DNA from: Balneola sp. EhC07 | Lineage (GTDB): Bacteria; Bacteroidota; Rhodothermia; Balneolales; Balneolaceae | Length of the DNA stretch: 64,000 nt | NCBI RefSeq assembly: GCF_001650905.1 | Contig: NZ_LXYG01000016.1 | Coordinates: forward strand, 1 to 64,000 | Direction of reading: 5' to 3' | Shown: positions 33,880 through 43,187 of the stretch, piece by piece | Layout: the number at the start of each line of letters is the position of its first letter | Position numbering within the stretch: position 1 is the first letter of the stretch | The notes under the pieces: generated by a model | Database searches by the model: none | What the model was told of the DNA's origin: nothing | The model's input: the letters and a program-made list of their open reading frames with translations, nothing else | Translations under genes and position numbers: made by a program

Positions 33880-35115
33880 CAAGCTCCAAATTACAAATAA
33901 CAATCCGGTTAACTAGATCACAATAACATAAAACCACAGACGTCATCCTGTCCGCCAGCTGGCGGATCAGGATCTTTGTGGGGGCTGGTAGTTCCATCAA
34001 ATTTCTCGGCTCCGTTTGTTAACCCACCCCCGTCCCCTCCCTAAGATTAAGGAGGGGAGCTCCTTAAGAACATCCAACTTCCAGTTATGAATGTCACATG
34101 AGTAACAATGGACATTGGATGTTGAGTGTTGGATGTTGAATTACTGCTTACCCACCGGGCGTGAACGCCCTACTAGCATAAATTTTGTTGTGTGATTTTA
34201 AACCAGCAGGTCCTTCAGGACCGGCGCGGTGTGTATTCCGAATTAAATCAGTCAGTCTTTTTTTGACCCCATCTGTCTTCCCCTTGGATAAGGGGAAGGA
34301 CTTTTTAAATAGATCACAATAATATAAAAACCCCGACGTCATCCTGAACTTGTTTCAGGATCTTAGTGAAGGCTCTTAATTTCAATGAACCTCTTACTAA
34401 TCATCAAAGGAGTTATCTTTAGTTCTTTCTCTAACATTGGGGAGAGAGACTTTTTAAGCAAACTCATAATTCTGTTAAAGCGTCCCCTTCCCTCGAAGAA
34501 GGGAAGGGACAGGGATGGGTTCCTTCAGGGCCGGCGGTTTGCGGTTTATCTGTCTACAATCGCTGCGGATTAAAATCTTGGCTGGTTTACTTGAGTAAAT
34601 CTAACGCACCATCAACATTCAGTATTAAGTTTGCTAGAGAGGACTTCAGTCCGATCGGAGATACGGATTATTTTTAATGATTAAAACTTCTCACCCACAC
34701 GAACACAGGGCTTTGTTCATGGTACGTGAATCAGATTCAATATCTATTCCTTACAAAGATCCCGATCCGCCAGCTGGCGGACGGGATGACCTATTTATTA
34801 TTATTTAGTGAATGCAGTATCCAACTTCCAGCTATGAACGTCACATGAGTAACAATGGAAATTGGATGTTGAGTGTGTTTCAGGATCTTAGTGAAGGCAT
34901 TTTTCTATAATTATGGTCATTCCTGCGAAGGCAGGAATCTGGATCGTTATCAGAGACATATTCCTCTAAACCAATCCGGATCTCGGGCATACGCCGCGAG
35001 ATGACGATTTTGAAATTAACCCAATATCCAATGAGGAATAAGGAACATCCAACATCAAGCTATGAACGCCACATGAGTAACAATGGAAATTGGATGTTGA
35101 GTGTTGGATGTTGAA
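33880..35115 (+). repeat. Mosaic palindromic-repeat block 4 (no gene)
   Basis: No gene. The orientation is that of blocks 1-3, with one reversed module. Order: CATCCTG..CAGGATC with TCCGCCAGCTGGCGGA core (33943-33985), CCCCTCCCTAAGATTAAGGA (about 34035), AACATC..GATGTT (34068-34130), GGGCGTGAACGCCC with GGTCCTTCAGGACC (34158-34222), CCCCTTGGATAAGGGG (about 34280), the CCTGAA/TTCAGG variant (34339-34375), GGATTAAAATCC (34558-34660), a reversed TCCGCCAGCTGGCGGA module (34755-34792), and further AACATC and TCCTGCGAAGGCAGGA modules up to the fah stop. Confidence 0.8.
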
Positions 35116-36375
35116 TTACTGTTTCGCCGGCAAGATCTTCCCTTCAACCACACCGAATCCGATTCGATAATCATCGTTCTCTGCATATCCCGTCATGATG
35201 ATATTATCGCCGTCCTGAATGAATTTTCTTTCGGAGCCGTCATTCAATTGAACAGGCTTGGTTCCTTTCCAGGTAAGTTCCAGCATACTTCCGTAAGAAT
35301 CTTCAGTATTTCCGCTGATGGTTCCGGATGCATATATATCGCCGGGACGCACATTACAACCGGTAACCGTTTGATGAGCTAATTGCTGAGCCATACTCCA
35401 GTACATATGCTTGTAATTTGATGTCGCCAGTTTATGCGGTTCGTTTAGCTTTTCGTTATCCAGATACACTTCCAGATTGATATCAAAAGTAGAACGGTTT
35501 TTCTGATTTAAGTAAGGAAGCACCTCCGGATCCTGTTCCGGCATATCCAACCTGAATGGAGATAAAGCATCCAATGTCACGATCCAGGGAGAAATACTGG
35601 TTGCCCAGTTCTTGGCAAGAAAAGGTCCTAGCGGCTGATATTCCCATTTCTGAATATCACGGGCGCTCCAGTCGTTAACCAGAACCATCCCGAAAATATG
35701 ATCTTCAGCGTTGTCTACGGAAATCGTATCACCCAGCTCGTTTCCGGGTCCGGTGAAAAAACCGACTTCCAGTTCAAAATCCAGAAGCTTGCTGTCGCTA
35801 AACACAGGCTGATCGGAATCGTTGGGAATAGTTTGTCCTTTAGGACGATGCAGATCCGTTCCGCTTAAAACTATGGAACTAGCACGGCCGTGATAACCAA
35901 CGGGCAAATGTTTCCAGTTTGGCATCAAGGCATTGTCAGGGTCGCGAAACATTGAACCTACATTGAAAGCGTGTTGCTCAGACGAGTAAAAGTCGGTGTA
36001 GTCTCCGATCTCGACAGGCATAACCATTTCTACATCTTCCATTGGAATAAAAACCCGTGATCTGAGCAGGTCATCATCTCTCAAAGTTGGATTTTCTTTA
36101 TCGAGGAGATTCGTCAATGTTTGGCGTGCTTCCTGCCAGGCCGGTTTTCCAAGTCCCATAAAGAAATTGAGTGTGGAATCCTGAAAAGCGAATTGGTCTT
36201 TTAAATGCTTGCCATCAAATAGACCCGCTTCATCCAGAACAAAAAGGTCGATCACATAATCACCAATAGCAGAGCACAGATGAATCTCGCCATCTTCTGT
36301 TTCGAAAGCGCTGAACGGAAGGTTTTGAATTGGAAAATGAGATTCTTTATCAACAGGAATAAATGAAGTAAGCAT
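35116..36375 (-). CDS. fahA: Fumarylacetoacetase
   Basis: The 419-residue protein matches the family in length and layout. The N-terminal SH3-like domain ends near residue 120 (RSRVFIPMEDVEMVMPVEIG). The catalytic FAH domain begins with DYTDFYSSEQHAFNVGSMFR and contains LPVGYHGRASSIV. Also visible are metal and substrate residues in LDFELEVGFF, LVNDWSARDIQKWEYQPLGP and ASGTISGNTEDSYGSMLEL. It hydrolyses fumarylacetoacetate to fumarate and acetoacetate, the last step of tyrosine and homogentisate breakdown. The other pathway genes are not in the window. Its 3' end runs straight into repeat block 4. Confidence 0.95.
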   Translation of the reverse strand: MLTSFIPVDKESHFPIQNLPFSAFETEDGEIHLCSAIGDYVIDLFVLDEAGLFDGKHLKDQFAFQDSTLNFFMGLGKPAWQEARQTLTNLLDKENPTLRDDDLLRSRVFIPMEDVEMVMPVEIGDYTDFYSSEQHAFNVGSMFRDPDNALMPNWKHLPVGYHGRASSIVLSGTDLHRPKGQTIPNDSDQPVFSDSKLLDFELEVGFFTGPGNELGDTISVDNAEDHIFGMVLVNDWSARDIQKWEYQPLGPFLAKNWATSISPWIVTLDALSPFRLDMPEQDPEVLPYLNQKNRSTFDINLEVYLDNEKLNEPHKLATSNYKHMYWSMAQQLAHQTVTGCNVRPGDIYASGTISGNTEDSYGSMLELTWKGTKPVQLNDGSERKFIQDGDNIIMTGYAENDDYRIGFGVVEGKILPAKQ

Positions 36376-36559
36376 AAAGTTTTTTGAGTTTTAAAAGGTC
36401 ATCGTAAGGTAAAAAAACCTCGGCTTAGTTAAGAACTGAAATCAACGGCGATATAGAATCGGGAACCCAAAAGGTAAAAATTAGTAAATAAAATGTTCGG
36501 TGTACTTAAACGTGCTTTTTGTAGCCCATCAATAAAGTGCACTAAACAACTTAATATTA

Positions 36560-39358
36560 ATGAACAAAGAGGATATGAAATCCAATAATATACTAACACT
36601 GTTAGTGATAGGAATTCTTTCTATTTCACTATCAAATTTTACTCAAGCTCAGGCTGTGATAGGTCCTGATCTTCAAAACACACTAAATACAGCCACGGAG
36701 TCTGTAGAGGTAATTATCACCTTTTGGGGCAATGAAGCTCCCGATGCCGGCGAATTGTCTATACTAAATGACGCCGGTATTTCAATAGGTTATTCTTTTC
36801 AAAGTTTACCTATGGCAGGCGCTATTGTTACTCCGGCACAAATTACTGATCTGGTTTCCAGGCAGGAAATAAGATCGATCTATTTAAATAAAGAGCTTTC
36901 TTATTTCAACAATGATTCAAGAGCTATTACAGGTGTAGACAAAGTTCAATCTAACGCTGAGTTTACATCTCAAAACGGCGGCTTCCCGATTTCCGGAAAA
37001 GGAATTGGAGTTGTTGTGAATGACAGCGGGGTCGATGGAACTCATCCAGATCTAGAATATGGAACCGCACTGGTTCAAAATGTGCTGGGATCAACAAACT
37101 TACATGCATACAGCGATCTAGCTCCTGTAACTTATGTTGAAGGTGTGCCCAATACAGATACCAACTCAGGTCATGGAACACACGTGGCCGGAACAGTTGG
37201 CGGACGCGGTGTAGCTTCAAATGGTAAACATCAGGGAGTAGCGCCCGGTGCCGATCTGATCGGTTATGGATCAGGTGGTGCTCTTTTTGTACTTGATGGA
37301 ATTGGCGGCTTTGATTACGCCATAACACATCAGTTTGAATATGGAATTCGTGTGATAACTAATTCCTGGGGTTCTTCAGGGAACTTTGATCCGAACCACC
37401 CAATTAATCTGGCTAGTAAATTGGCTTATGATCGTAATATCGTAACGCTTTTTGCTGCCGGAAATGAAGGACCTGGTGAAGATACTCACAATCCATACGC
37501 TAAAGCACCATGGGTAATTTCTGTTGGAGCCGGAACTAAAAGTGGTGAACTTGCTGATTTTTCATCAAGAGGAACAAAAGGAAGAAGCGGAACTTTTGAA
37601 CTGGATGGCGAAACGTTCACTTTTGTAGATGAACCAAGTCTTGTTGCTCCCGGAGTAGATATAATCTCAACGAGAACAGTAGCTCCAATTCCTTTATTAG
37701 GCGCAGAAGCTGATGCAGAATTAATAGAGCCGTCAAATCTGGCTTTTTATACTACTTCAAGTGGTACATCAATGGCGACACCTCATGTAGCAGGAATTGT
37801 TGTATTACTTCTGGAAGTAGATCCGACTTTAAACCCGGATGAAGTTAAAAGTATTCTTCAAAGCACAGCTACCAACATGCAAAGCAGAGAAAGCTGGGAA
37901 GTTGGTTCCGGATATGTGAATGCATTTGCAGCCGTTCAAAAAACGTATGACAGAGATGCTGAATTCGGAAGCAGCATTAAAGCTAACAGAGAATTTAATG
38001 GTGAAGCTCAGTTTGATGTTCAGACGAATCCATTTTCAGTTAATTATGATCCAAGTGGAGTTACAAACGAAACACATAGTTTCAACTTAACAGGAAATGA
38101 AAGCGTGCTTTCTGTTCGTGCAAGTTTAGAAGGAATTGCCGGCCAAACCGGAAATCCTGTTAATGTTATCGTTATTGACCCGAATGGTGTTGAATACAGC
38201 TCAGGAATTCCTGTTCTGTTCACGCTTACCTATCTCAGAGAAGTTCAGGTTACAAACCCGATTGCAGGTGAATGGGGTGTGGAGATCCGCGGCCTGAGAG
38301 GCGACGAAGCTAACCCAACAAATGGTATCGGCATAACTGAAACAGTTTCGGGTACTATTAAAACGCAAACAGCAAGTGGTTACACCGGTTTAAATGATAT
38401 AAACGGTCATCCTGCTGAAACGGCTATTAAACTGGCGATCTCAGAACGACTTGCTGATAGCTTTAACGATAAAAGATATAAGCCAAACAGAAATCTGAAG
38501 CGAATTGAGTTGGCAGAATATCTGGTTATGGGACAAGAGATCCGTCAGTCATTACCACTGAATGGAAATACGTTCAGCGATGTAGACGGAGCCTTTGAAA
38601 CACTGGTAGCTCAATCGGTTGTAGCTCAGGGAGCTCCATTAAAAGACACCGCTCAATTTGACGACGGTGTTATGCTTGTCGGTTCAGGTTCAGGCTTTAA
38701 TCCCAACGGGAATGTAAACAGAGCAGAACTTGCCTATTCTCTGGTTCAGAGTTTAGGACTTCAATGGGCTGCCGAAGAAATTGGCGAAGAAGATGTTACT
38801 GTTGTTTATAACGGCGAGAGAATTGCTGTTGAAGACTCAGATGAGATACCTTCAGCATTCAAACCATATGTGCAAATTGCAATTGATCTGAACATCCTGA
38901 ATGTGACGTTCAGCCTTGAGCAAGGTCCGTATGATCTGGAACCTGTAGTTACAGCCGAGTTCAATCCCGGAGAAAACGTAAGCAGAGCTGATTTTGCCGT
39001 TGCAGCAACAAGAAGTTCTACTGCAAGTTTCGAAAGCGCAGAAACACAGGCTAAATCGCTGCCACAAGAAGAGGAAATACTTACAGAGCAGGTTACTGAA
39101 TTCAAGTTGGATCAAAACTATCCGAATCCATTTAACCCGAGCACGACTATTTCTTACTCTGTGGCTGAGAATGCAGACGTAACTTTAAACGTGTTTAACA
39201 TGTTAGGTAAGAAGGTTGCTACACTGGTAAACTCCAGACAAAGCGAAGGTTCTTATACCGTAACATGGGATGCTTCCAGTATGGCGAGTGGTATCTATAT
39301 TTACCGCTTGCAGGCAGGGAACAAAGTGTTCACAAGAAAAATGAACCTGATTAAATAA
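36560..39358 (+). CDS. T9SS-exported subtilisin-like protease with SLH-like modules
   Basis: The 932-residue S8 peptidase has its catalytic triad at Asp155 (VVVNDSGVDGTHPD), His205 (NSGHGTHVAGTVGG) and Ser404 (SGTSMATPHVAG), with the oxyanion Asn in FAAGNEGPGE. An I9-like propeptide (about 35-125) precedes the domain. Past residue about 610 come SLH-like repeats (FNDKRYKPNRNLKRIELAEY, GFNPNGNVNRAELAYSLV, EFNPGENVSRADFAVAA). The end is a T9SS sorting domain (NYPNPFNPSTTISYS). ATG 36560 is used; ATG 36575 in the same frame gives a more typical signal peptide and follows AGAGG at a short distance. Possibly a surface protease acting on peptides; substrate unknown. Confidence 0.9.
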   Translation: MNKEDMKSNNILTLLVIGILSISLSNFTQAQAVIGPDLQNTLNTATESVEVIITFWGNEAPDAGELSILNDAGISIGYSFQSLPMAGAIVTPAQITDLVSRQEIRSIYLNKELSYFNNDSRAITGVDKVQSNAEFTSQNGGFPISGKGIGVVVNDSGVDGTHPDLEYGTALVQNVLGSTNLHAYSDLAPVTYVEGVPNTDTNSGHGTHVAGTVGGRGVASNGKHQGVAPGADLIGYGSGGALFVLDGIGGFDYAITHQFEYGIRVITNSWGSSGNFDPNHPINLASKLAYDRNIVTLFAAGNEGPGEDTHNPYAKAPWVISVGAGTKSGELADFSSRGTKGRSGTFELDGETFTFVDEPSLVAPGVDIISTRTVAPIPLLGAEADAELIEPSNLAFYTTSSGTSMATPHVAGIVVLLLEVDPTLNPDEVKSILQSTATNMQSRESWEVGSGYVNAFAAVQKTYDRDAEFGSSIKANREFNGEAQFDVQTNPFSVNYDPSGVTNETHSFNLTGNESVLSVRASLEGIAGQTGNPVNVIVIDPNGVEYSSGIPVLFTLTYLREVQVTNPIAGEWGVEIRGLRGDEANPTNGIGITETVSGTIKTQTASGYTGLNDINGHPAETAIKLAISERLADSFNDKRYKPNRNLKRIELAEYLVMGQEIRQSLPLNGNTFSDVDGAFETLVAQSVVAQGAPLKDTAQFDDGVMLVGSGSGFNPNGNVNRAELAYSLVQSLGLQWAAEEIGEEDVTVVYNGERIAVEDSDEIPSAFKPYVQIAIDLNILNVTFSLEQGPYDLEPVVTAEFNPGENVSRADFAVAATRSSTASFESAETQAKSLPQEEEILTEQVTEFKLDQNYPNPFNPSTTISYSVAENADVTLNVFNMLGKKVATLVNSRQSEGSYTVTWDASSMASGIYIYRLQAGNKVFTRKMNLIK

Positions 39359-39383
39359 GCCAAGTTTGATCAGAGATTCTAAG

Positions 39384-39412
39384 CCGGGTGTTTAATTACA
39401 TCCGGTTTTTTT
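39384..39412 (+). terminator. Terminator behind the subtilisin gene
   Basis: Arms CCGGGTGT and ACATCCGG (one G-T pair) with a 6-base loop, then seven T. It overlaps the end of the convergent gene at 39411 by two bases. Confidence 0.8.
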
Positions 39413-40403
39413 ATGCAATTAAATTTAATTCCTGAAGATCTTCTACGGGCTCGTCGAAACTGCAACTCCCGAACGAGGTGACAGAAAGATCGCGCAACAT
39501 GTGCAGCTCTTCAAAAGAAACAGATTGTCCTTTCCATGAAAACTCAGATTCATCAAAATTGAAATTTGAAGCATTTTCGTCATTCAGAATTTCCAGCAAT
39601 TCGTCTTCAGAAAGCTTTTTGGAATAACTTAACAAAGAAGCCCCGAACACATTCAGAAAGCCATGCATTTTGGTTTGTACAGAATCATTGTAGTGACGAA
39701 CAGGATGGTGAAGTCCGGCCGTGAATTTTAGAGGAACGGTATTTTCCCGGGAAAAAGTAATGGCTTCAGCCAGATAATCCGTGGGAGGAAATTGAAAAGC
39801 TTCCACTCCACCGCAACGGATCTTAAAACCGGAAAAACAGTAATTTTCCTTTTCATTCGATTCAAGCCACTCATTGTGTTTATGAATCCCCTGAACAAGT
39901 TCTTTGGTGTATTTCATATCGAAATCAAATCCCGGAACTTCAAAAAAGATCTGATAAGGTAATGTTTCAGATTTTGCCATGGATTGAACTGCGTACTCAA
40001 TAGCAGATTGAAGTTCGGATGAACTTTCTTCCTTCAGAAAAGCCAGAGGCACCTTAATTTCTAAAGTGGATATGTGGATTTTTTTAGCTGTGGATTCAAG
40101 AGAATCCTTAATGACTTCTACTGTGTTGTCGATTACTTTTTTGAAGCTGTCAAGATCATCAGAAGCAGCACCAACCAGCGTTATTTTAAAGGGAGAAGGA
40201 GATTCAGGCTCCGCATCAATGAGTGTAATCAGTTCACGCAGAAGTCCGGTTCCGACAACAAATTTTGAAAGCATCCACGCTTCCTTCTGCTCAATATGAG
40301 ATAGATATTTTCTGAACGCCTCTTCCAAAGGCAGTTCAGAAGGCGGATATAAGCCCGCATAATCAATAATATCGGATAAGAAGGGACGTAAACTAGTCTT
40401 CAA
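39411..40403 (-). CDS. Conserved protein of unknown function
   Basis: The 330-residue soluble protein has no signal peptide. Recognisable stretches: DYAGLYPPSELPLEEAFRKY at the N terminus, then WMLSKFVVG, YQIFFEVPG, FKIRCGGVEAFQFPPTDYLA and PLKFTAGLHHPVRHYN. The alternation of strands and helices with glycine-ended strands (KFTAGLHHP) suggests a TIM-barrel enzyme. I recall similar hypothetical proteins in Bacteroidota but no function. It is convergent with the protease gene and lies about 3 kb from fumarylacetoacetase, which is not enough to link them. Confidence 0.6.
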   Translation of the reverse strand: MKTSLRPFLSDIIDYAGLYPPSELPLEEAFRKYLSHIEQKEAWMLSKFVVGTGLLRELITLIDAEPESPSPFKITLVGAASDDLDSFKKVIDNTVEVIKDSLESTAKKIHISTLEIKVPLAFLKEESSSELQSAIEYAVQSMAKSETLPYQIFFEVPGFDFDMKYTKELVQGIHKHNEWLESNEKENYCFSGFKIRCGGVEAFQFPPTDYLAEAITFSRENTVPLKFTAGLHHPVRHYNDSVQTKMHGFLNVFGASLLSYSKKLSEDELLEILNDENASNFNFDESEFSWKGQSVSFEELHMLRDLSVTSFGSCSFDEPVEDLQELNLIA

Positions 40404-40564
40404 TTGAGTTTAGCTTTTTAATTCTGATTACCTAACTAACTTAACAGAATTCCAACAAAATTGTGAGTATCATTATGCTATTATTCCTGATATAGCATTA
40501 TTTACAGGGATTATTTGACAAAATCAGACTTTTGTTGCTAATTGGAGTTAACTAACTATGGGAT

Positions 40565-40849
40565 ATGAACAAATCAGAAACGATAAAAGCACTCAGTGAA
40601 CGACTTGAGTTAACTCAAACTCAAACAGAAGAGTTATATAACTCGCTAGTGAGCATTTTTACAGAGCACCTGTCAAACAATAACGGCTTCAGCATTCCCG
40701 ATTTCGGTAGCTTCAGCTCTGAGATCAGAGAAGAATACAAGTCCTATAATCCGCACTATAAGCAAATGATGCTACTTCCAAAAAAGAAAGTAGTTCGGTT
40801 TTCTCAAAGCTCAGCTTTAAAAGATGAATTCAACGAGGTGGAGCTATGA
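40565..40849 (+). CDS. HU-family DNA-binding protein (small, divergent)
   Basis: The 94-residue protein has the HU/IHF pattern: two N-terminal helices (KSETIKALSERLELTQTQTE), then the strand FSIPDFGSFSSEIREEYKSY and a basic end PKKKVVRFSQSSALKDEF. The beta-arm tip has HYKQMMLLPKKK in place of the usual NP motif, so DNA bending may differ. It overlaps the next gene, which also starts with an HU domain, by 4 bases (ATGA). The two are therefore co-translated and could form a heterodimer. That pairing is inference. Confidence 0.85.
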   Translation: MNKSETIKALSERLELTQTQTEELYNSLVSIFTEHLSNNNGFSIPDFGSFSSEIREEYKSYNPHYKQMMLLPKKKVVRFSQSSALKDEFNEVEL

Positions 40850-41985
40850 GTAAAAAAGTTACATTTTCGGAATTGATAAAAGCGTTTGCTGAATCAAATG
40901 GTATTACTCAGCAGAAAGCAGAGGAGATGATCCGTGGAGTTTTTGATCTGGTAATTGATGATCTGGAAAAAAATGGAAAAGCATCTATAACCAGCTTCGG
41001 TAGTTTCGAATTAAAAGACGTTGCTGAAAGAACGGGTATAAATCCGCAGACAAAAGAAGAGATCGTAATTCCGGCACATAAGAAAGTATCATTCAAGCCT
41101 TTTAAAGCACTTGAACAAACTGTAAACGCGCCTTTTGCCGGTTTAGAGCCTACCTTGCTTGGAGAAAAGTCCGGAACTGAAACAGAAGAAACAACAGCAA
41201 AGGCAGAGAAAGAGCAAGAACCTGAAGTATTTGAAGATCCGTTCGAAGAAGTTATAAAGCCTGCTGATGAACAAGCTGATGAAGCAGAAACACCGGATTC
41301 AGTTGAGGAAGAAGCTGAAGAAGAACAAGAAGAAAGTGAAGTTGAAGCTCCCCCTGTTTTTAAAGCACCCGAAAAGGAAAAAGGAAATGAGGTCAGTTGG
41401 GTTTTTATAGTTCTGGTATTGTTGATAGCCGGAACGGGAATTTGGTTTTTCTTTCTGAGAGATTCCGATCCGGGGAATATGGACAATGTAGTTGCAGGAA
41501 ATCAGACTCCGGCTCAACAACAAGCTGAGCAGGTTGAAAAAGTGCCACCTGCTGAAACGCCAGTAAAAGAAGAAAAAACTTCTGAAGCTTCAGCGGCATC
41601 ATCAGAAACAAAGAATAATGTCAGTGCAGAACCGGCTGTGCAAAAAGAAAAGCCAGCCCCAAAAGAAATGACCGCTTATATCATCGAAAAAGATGAATGG
41701 ATGTGGGATATTTCAAGAGAAGTGTACGGCGCACCGTATTTATGGCCACTGATTTTTGAAGCAAATAAAACCGTAAATGACGATCCTAATTTAGTGGAGC
41801 CGGCTAATACCTTGATGATTCCTTCTTTGGAAGGAAGTTCGGCTAATCTGACAAAAGAAGATTATGCAAAACTGGCCAAAGCAACGAAGTTAGTTTCTGA
41901 AGCATATGCTAAATCAGGAAATTCGGAACGTGCGAAGGAATATTCAAGATTCGCTGCTAAGTATGAAAGGCATAGTAAAAACTAA
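40846..41985 (+). CDS. HU domain - membrane helix - LysM fusion protein
   Basis: The 379-residue protein has a canonical HU domain at 1-90 (VTFSELIKAFAESNGITQQK, SITSFGSFELKDVAERTGIN, PAHKKVSFKPFKALE). A long acidic Glu-rich linker (about 105-180) follows. One membrane helix sits at about 183-203 (VSWVFIVLVLLIAGTGIWFF) and is followed by Arg. Then a Pro/Glu/Ala linker leads to a LysM-like domain at about 277-326 (YIIEKDEWMWDISREVYG, YLWPLIFEANK, NTLMIP). With DNA-binding and wall-binding ends on opposite sides of one helix, it could tether the nucleoid to the peptidoglycan. It is co-translated with a smaller HU protein, and its end overlaps the convergent hemW by 4 bases. Confidence 0.85.
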   Translation: MSKKVTFSELIKAFAESNGITQQKAEEMIRGVFDLVIDDLEKNGKASITSFGSFELKDVAERTGINPQTKEEIVIPAHKKVSFKPFKALEQTVNAPFAGLEPTLLGEKSGTETEETTAKAEKEQEPEVFEDPFEEVIKPADEQADEAETPDSVEEEAEEEQEESEVEAPPVFKAPEKEKGNEVSWVFIVLVLLIAGTGIWFFFLRDSDPGNMDNVVAGNQTPAQQQAEQVEKVPPAETPVKEEKTSEASAASSETKNNVSAEPAVQKEKPAPKEMTAYIIEKDEWMWDISREVYGAPYLWPLIFEANKTVNDDPNLVEPANTLMIPSLEGSSANLTKEDYAKLAKATKLVSEAYAKSGNSERAKEYSRFAAKYERHSKN

Positions 41986-43124
41986 GCGGTTATAAGATCT
42001 AAAGTGAGTGCGTCGGCGATCTTTAATCCGGAGGAACTGAGCCGGATAGAATCAGAGGCGAAATGAATTTTGCCCTCTTTTTCTTTTCGCGCTAAGTATA
42101 CAAGCTGTCTTTCAGAAAGCTTGTATTCATACTTTTTCTCCAGCTTTTCAATAGAGACTCCTTTTACGGTTCTGAGTCCCAGCATGATCCGTTCTTCAGC
42201 AAGACTCTGAAGAGATAATTCTTCTTTTTCGGATTCGTTGAAATGGGTTTTTTGAAGATATTTTTTCAGATCGGGTTCATTTTCCCAGCGGTAAGCAAAA
42301 GTCTCTGATTCATCCCATTGGAAAGAGTGAGCACCGGGACCTAAACCAAGATAGTTTTTGTGCTCCCAATAATTTGCATTATGAACAGCTTCCGATCCTT
42401 TTTTAGCAAAGTTACTTACTTCATATCGATGAATGCCTTTCTGCTTCAGTTTCTCTTCCACCAGCTCAAAATGCTTTTCAACGGTTTCATCTTCTGCGGG
42501 GATAAGTCTGCCCAGTTCCAGCTGTTTTCCCAATCGGGTTTTAGGCTCAATGGTTAAGGAATAAGCAGAAACATGTGGCGGATCAAACTGCAAAAGGATA
42601 TCCAGATCTTTCTCCAGCATTTCTAAAGTTTGCCCGGGATTCCCGTAGATCAGATCAGCAGTAAACACATTTATTTCGGAAGCCTTAAGCAACTCCAAAC
42701 ATTTTAAAGCTTCCGCCGAATTATGGGTTCGATTCATGAATTTAAGCAGATCTTCATCAAAGGTTTGGACTCCCATGCTCACCCGATTCACGCCAATGCT
42801 TTTGAGTGCTGATAAATATTCTTTGGAAACATCGTCCGGATTCAGTTCAACGGTAACTTCTTTCAGATCTAAGCGGAATGAATCATCTAAAGCTTCGAAG
42901 ATTTTATCAAATTGCTCTGCGCTTAATAAAGACGGCGTTCCGCCTCCAAAATAGATGGTATCAATAATTTCGTTCGAATAGGCCGTGTCCTTTTTTGAGT
43001 GGATCTCTTCAACAAGCTTATCAGCAAATGCATTTTTATTGCCGGGCTTGGTAACAAAATAGAAATCGCAATAGGAACAAGCTTGCTTACAAAACGGGAT
43101 ATGGATGTAGATTCCGGACATCAA
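41982..43124 (-). CDS. hemW: HemW-like radical SAM protein (heme chaperone)
   Basis: The 380-residue protein has the radical-SAM cluster motif FCKQACSYCDFYF (Cys12, Cys16, Cys19) and the HemW-type IYIHIPFC start. Then IYFGGGTPSLLSAEQ, VTVELNPDD, VNRVSMGVQTFDED and DLIYGNPGQTLEM, and the HemN C-terminal domain with RYEVSNFAK and NYWEHKNYLGLGPGAHSF. HemW transfers heme and is not a true coproporphyrinogen oxidase; the short N terminus before the Cys motif supports HemW over HemN. Two adjacent ATGs (43124 and 43121) are possible starts. An unusual double hairpin lies just upstream. Confidence 0.9.
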   Translation of the reverse strand: MMSGIYIHIPFCKQACSYCDFYFVTKPGNKNAFADKLVEEIHSKKDTAYSNEIIDTIYFGGGTPSLLSAEQFDKIFEALDDSFRLDLKEVTVELNPDDVSKEYLSALKSIGVNRVSMGVQTFDEDLLKFMNRTHNSAEALKCLELLKASEINVFTADLIYGNPGQTLEMLEKDLDILLQFDPPHVSAYSLTIEPKTRLGKQLELGRLIPAEDETVEKHFELVEEKLKQKGIHRYEVSNFAKKGSEAVHNANYWEHKNYLGLGPGAHSFQWDESETFAYRWENEPDLKKYLQKTHFNESEKEELSLQSLAEERIMLGLRTVKGVSIEKLEKKYEYKLSERQLVYLARKEKEGKIHFASDSIRLSSSGLKIADALTLDLITA

Positions 43125-43129
43125 TGGTC

Positions 43130-43186
43130 AATGATACAATTATCAATTAAGAATACTTCAATTGATAATTGTATCATTCTTAATTG
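43130..43186. repeat. Two overlapping, mutually exclusive hairpins
   Basis: A perfect 19-base inverted repeat (AATGATACAATTATCAATT at 43130-43148, complement at 43160-43178) overlaps a second perfect 11-base pair (CAATTAAGAAT at 43144-43154 and ATTCTTAATTG at 43176-43186). They share bases, so only one can form at a time. Both lie between a carbonic-anhydrase-like gene and the start of hemW, which are transcribed leftward. Confidence 0.75.
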
Positions 43187-43187
43187 T

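Noticed and set aside
34385-34573. A 62-residue gene in repeat block 4
   Set aside because: It is made of palindromic repeat modules with no protein feature.
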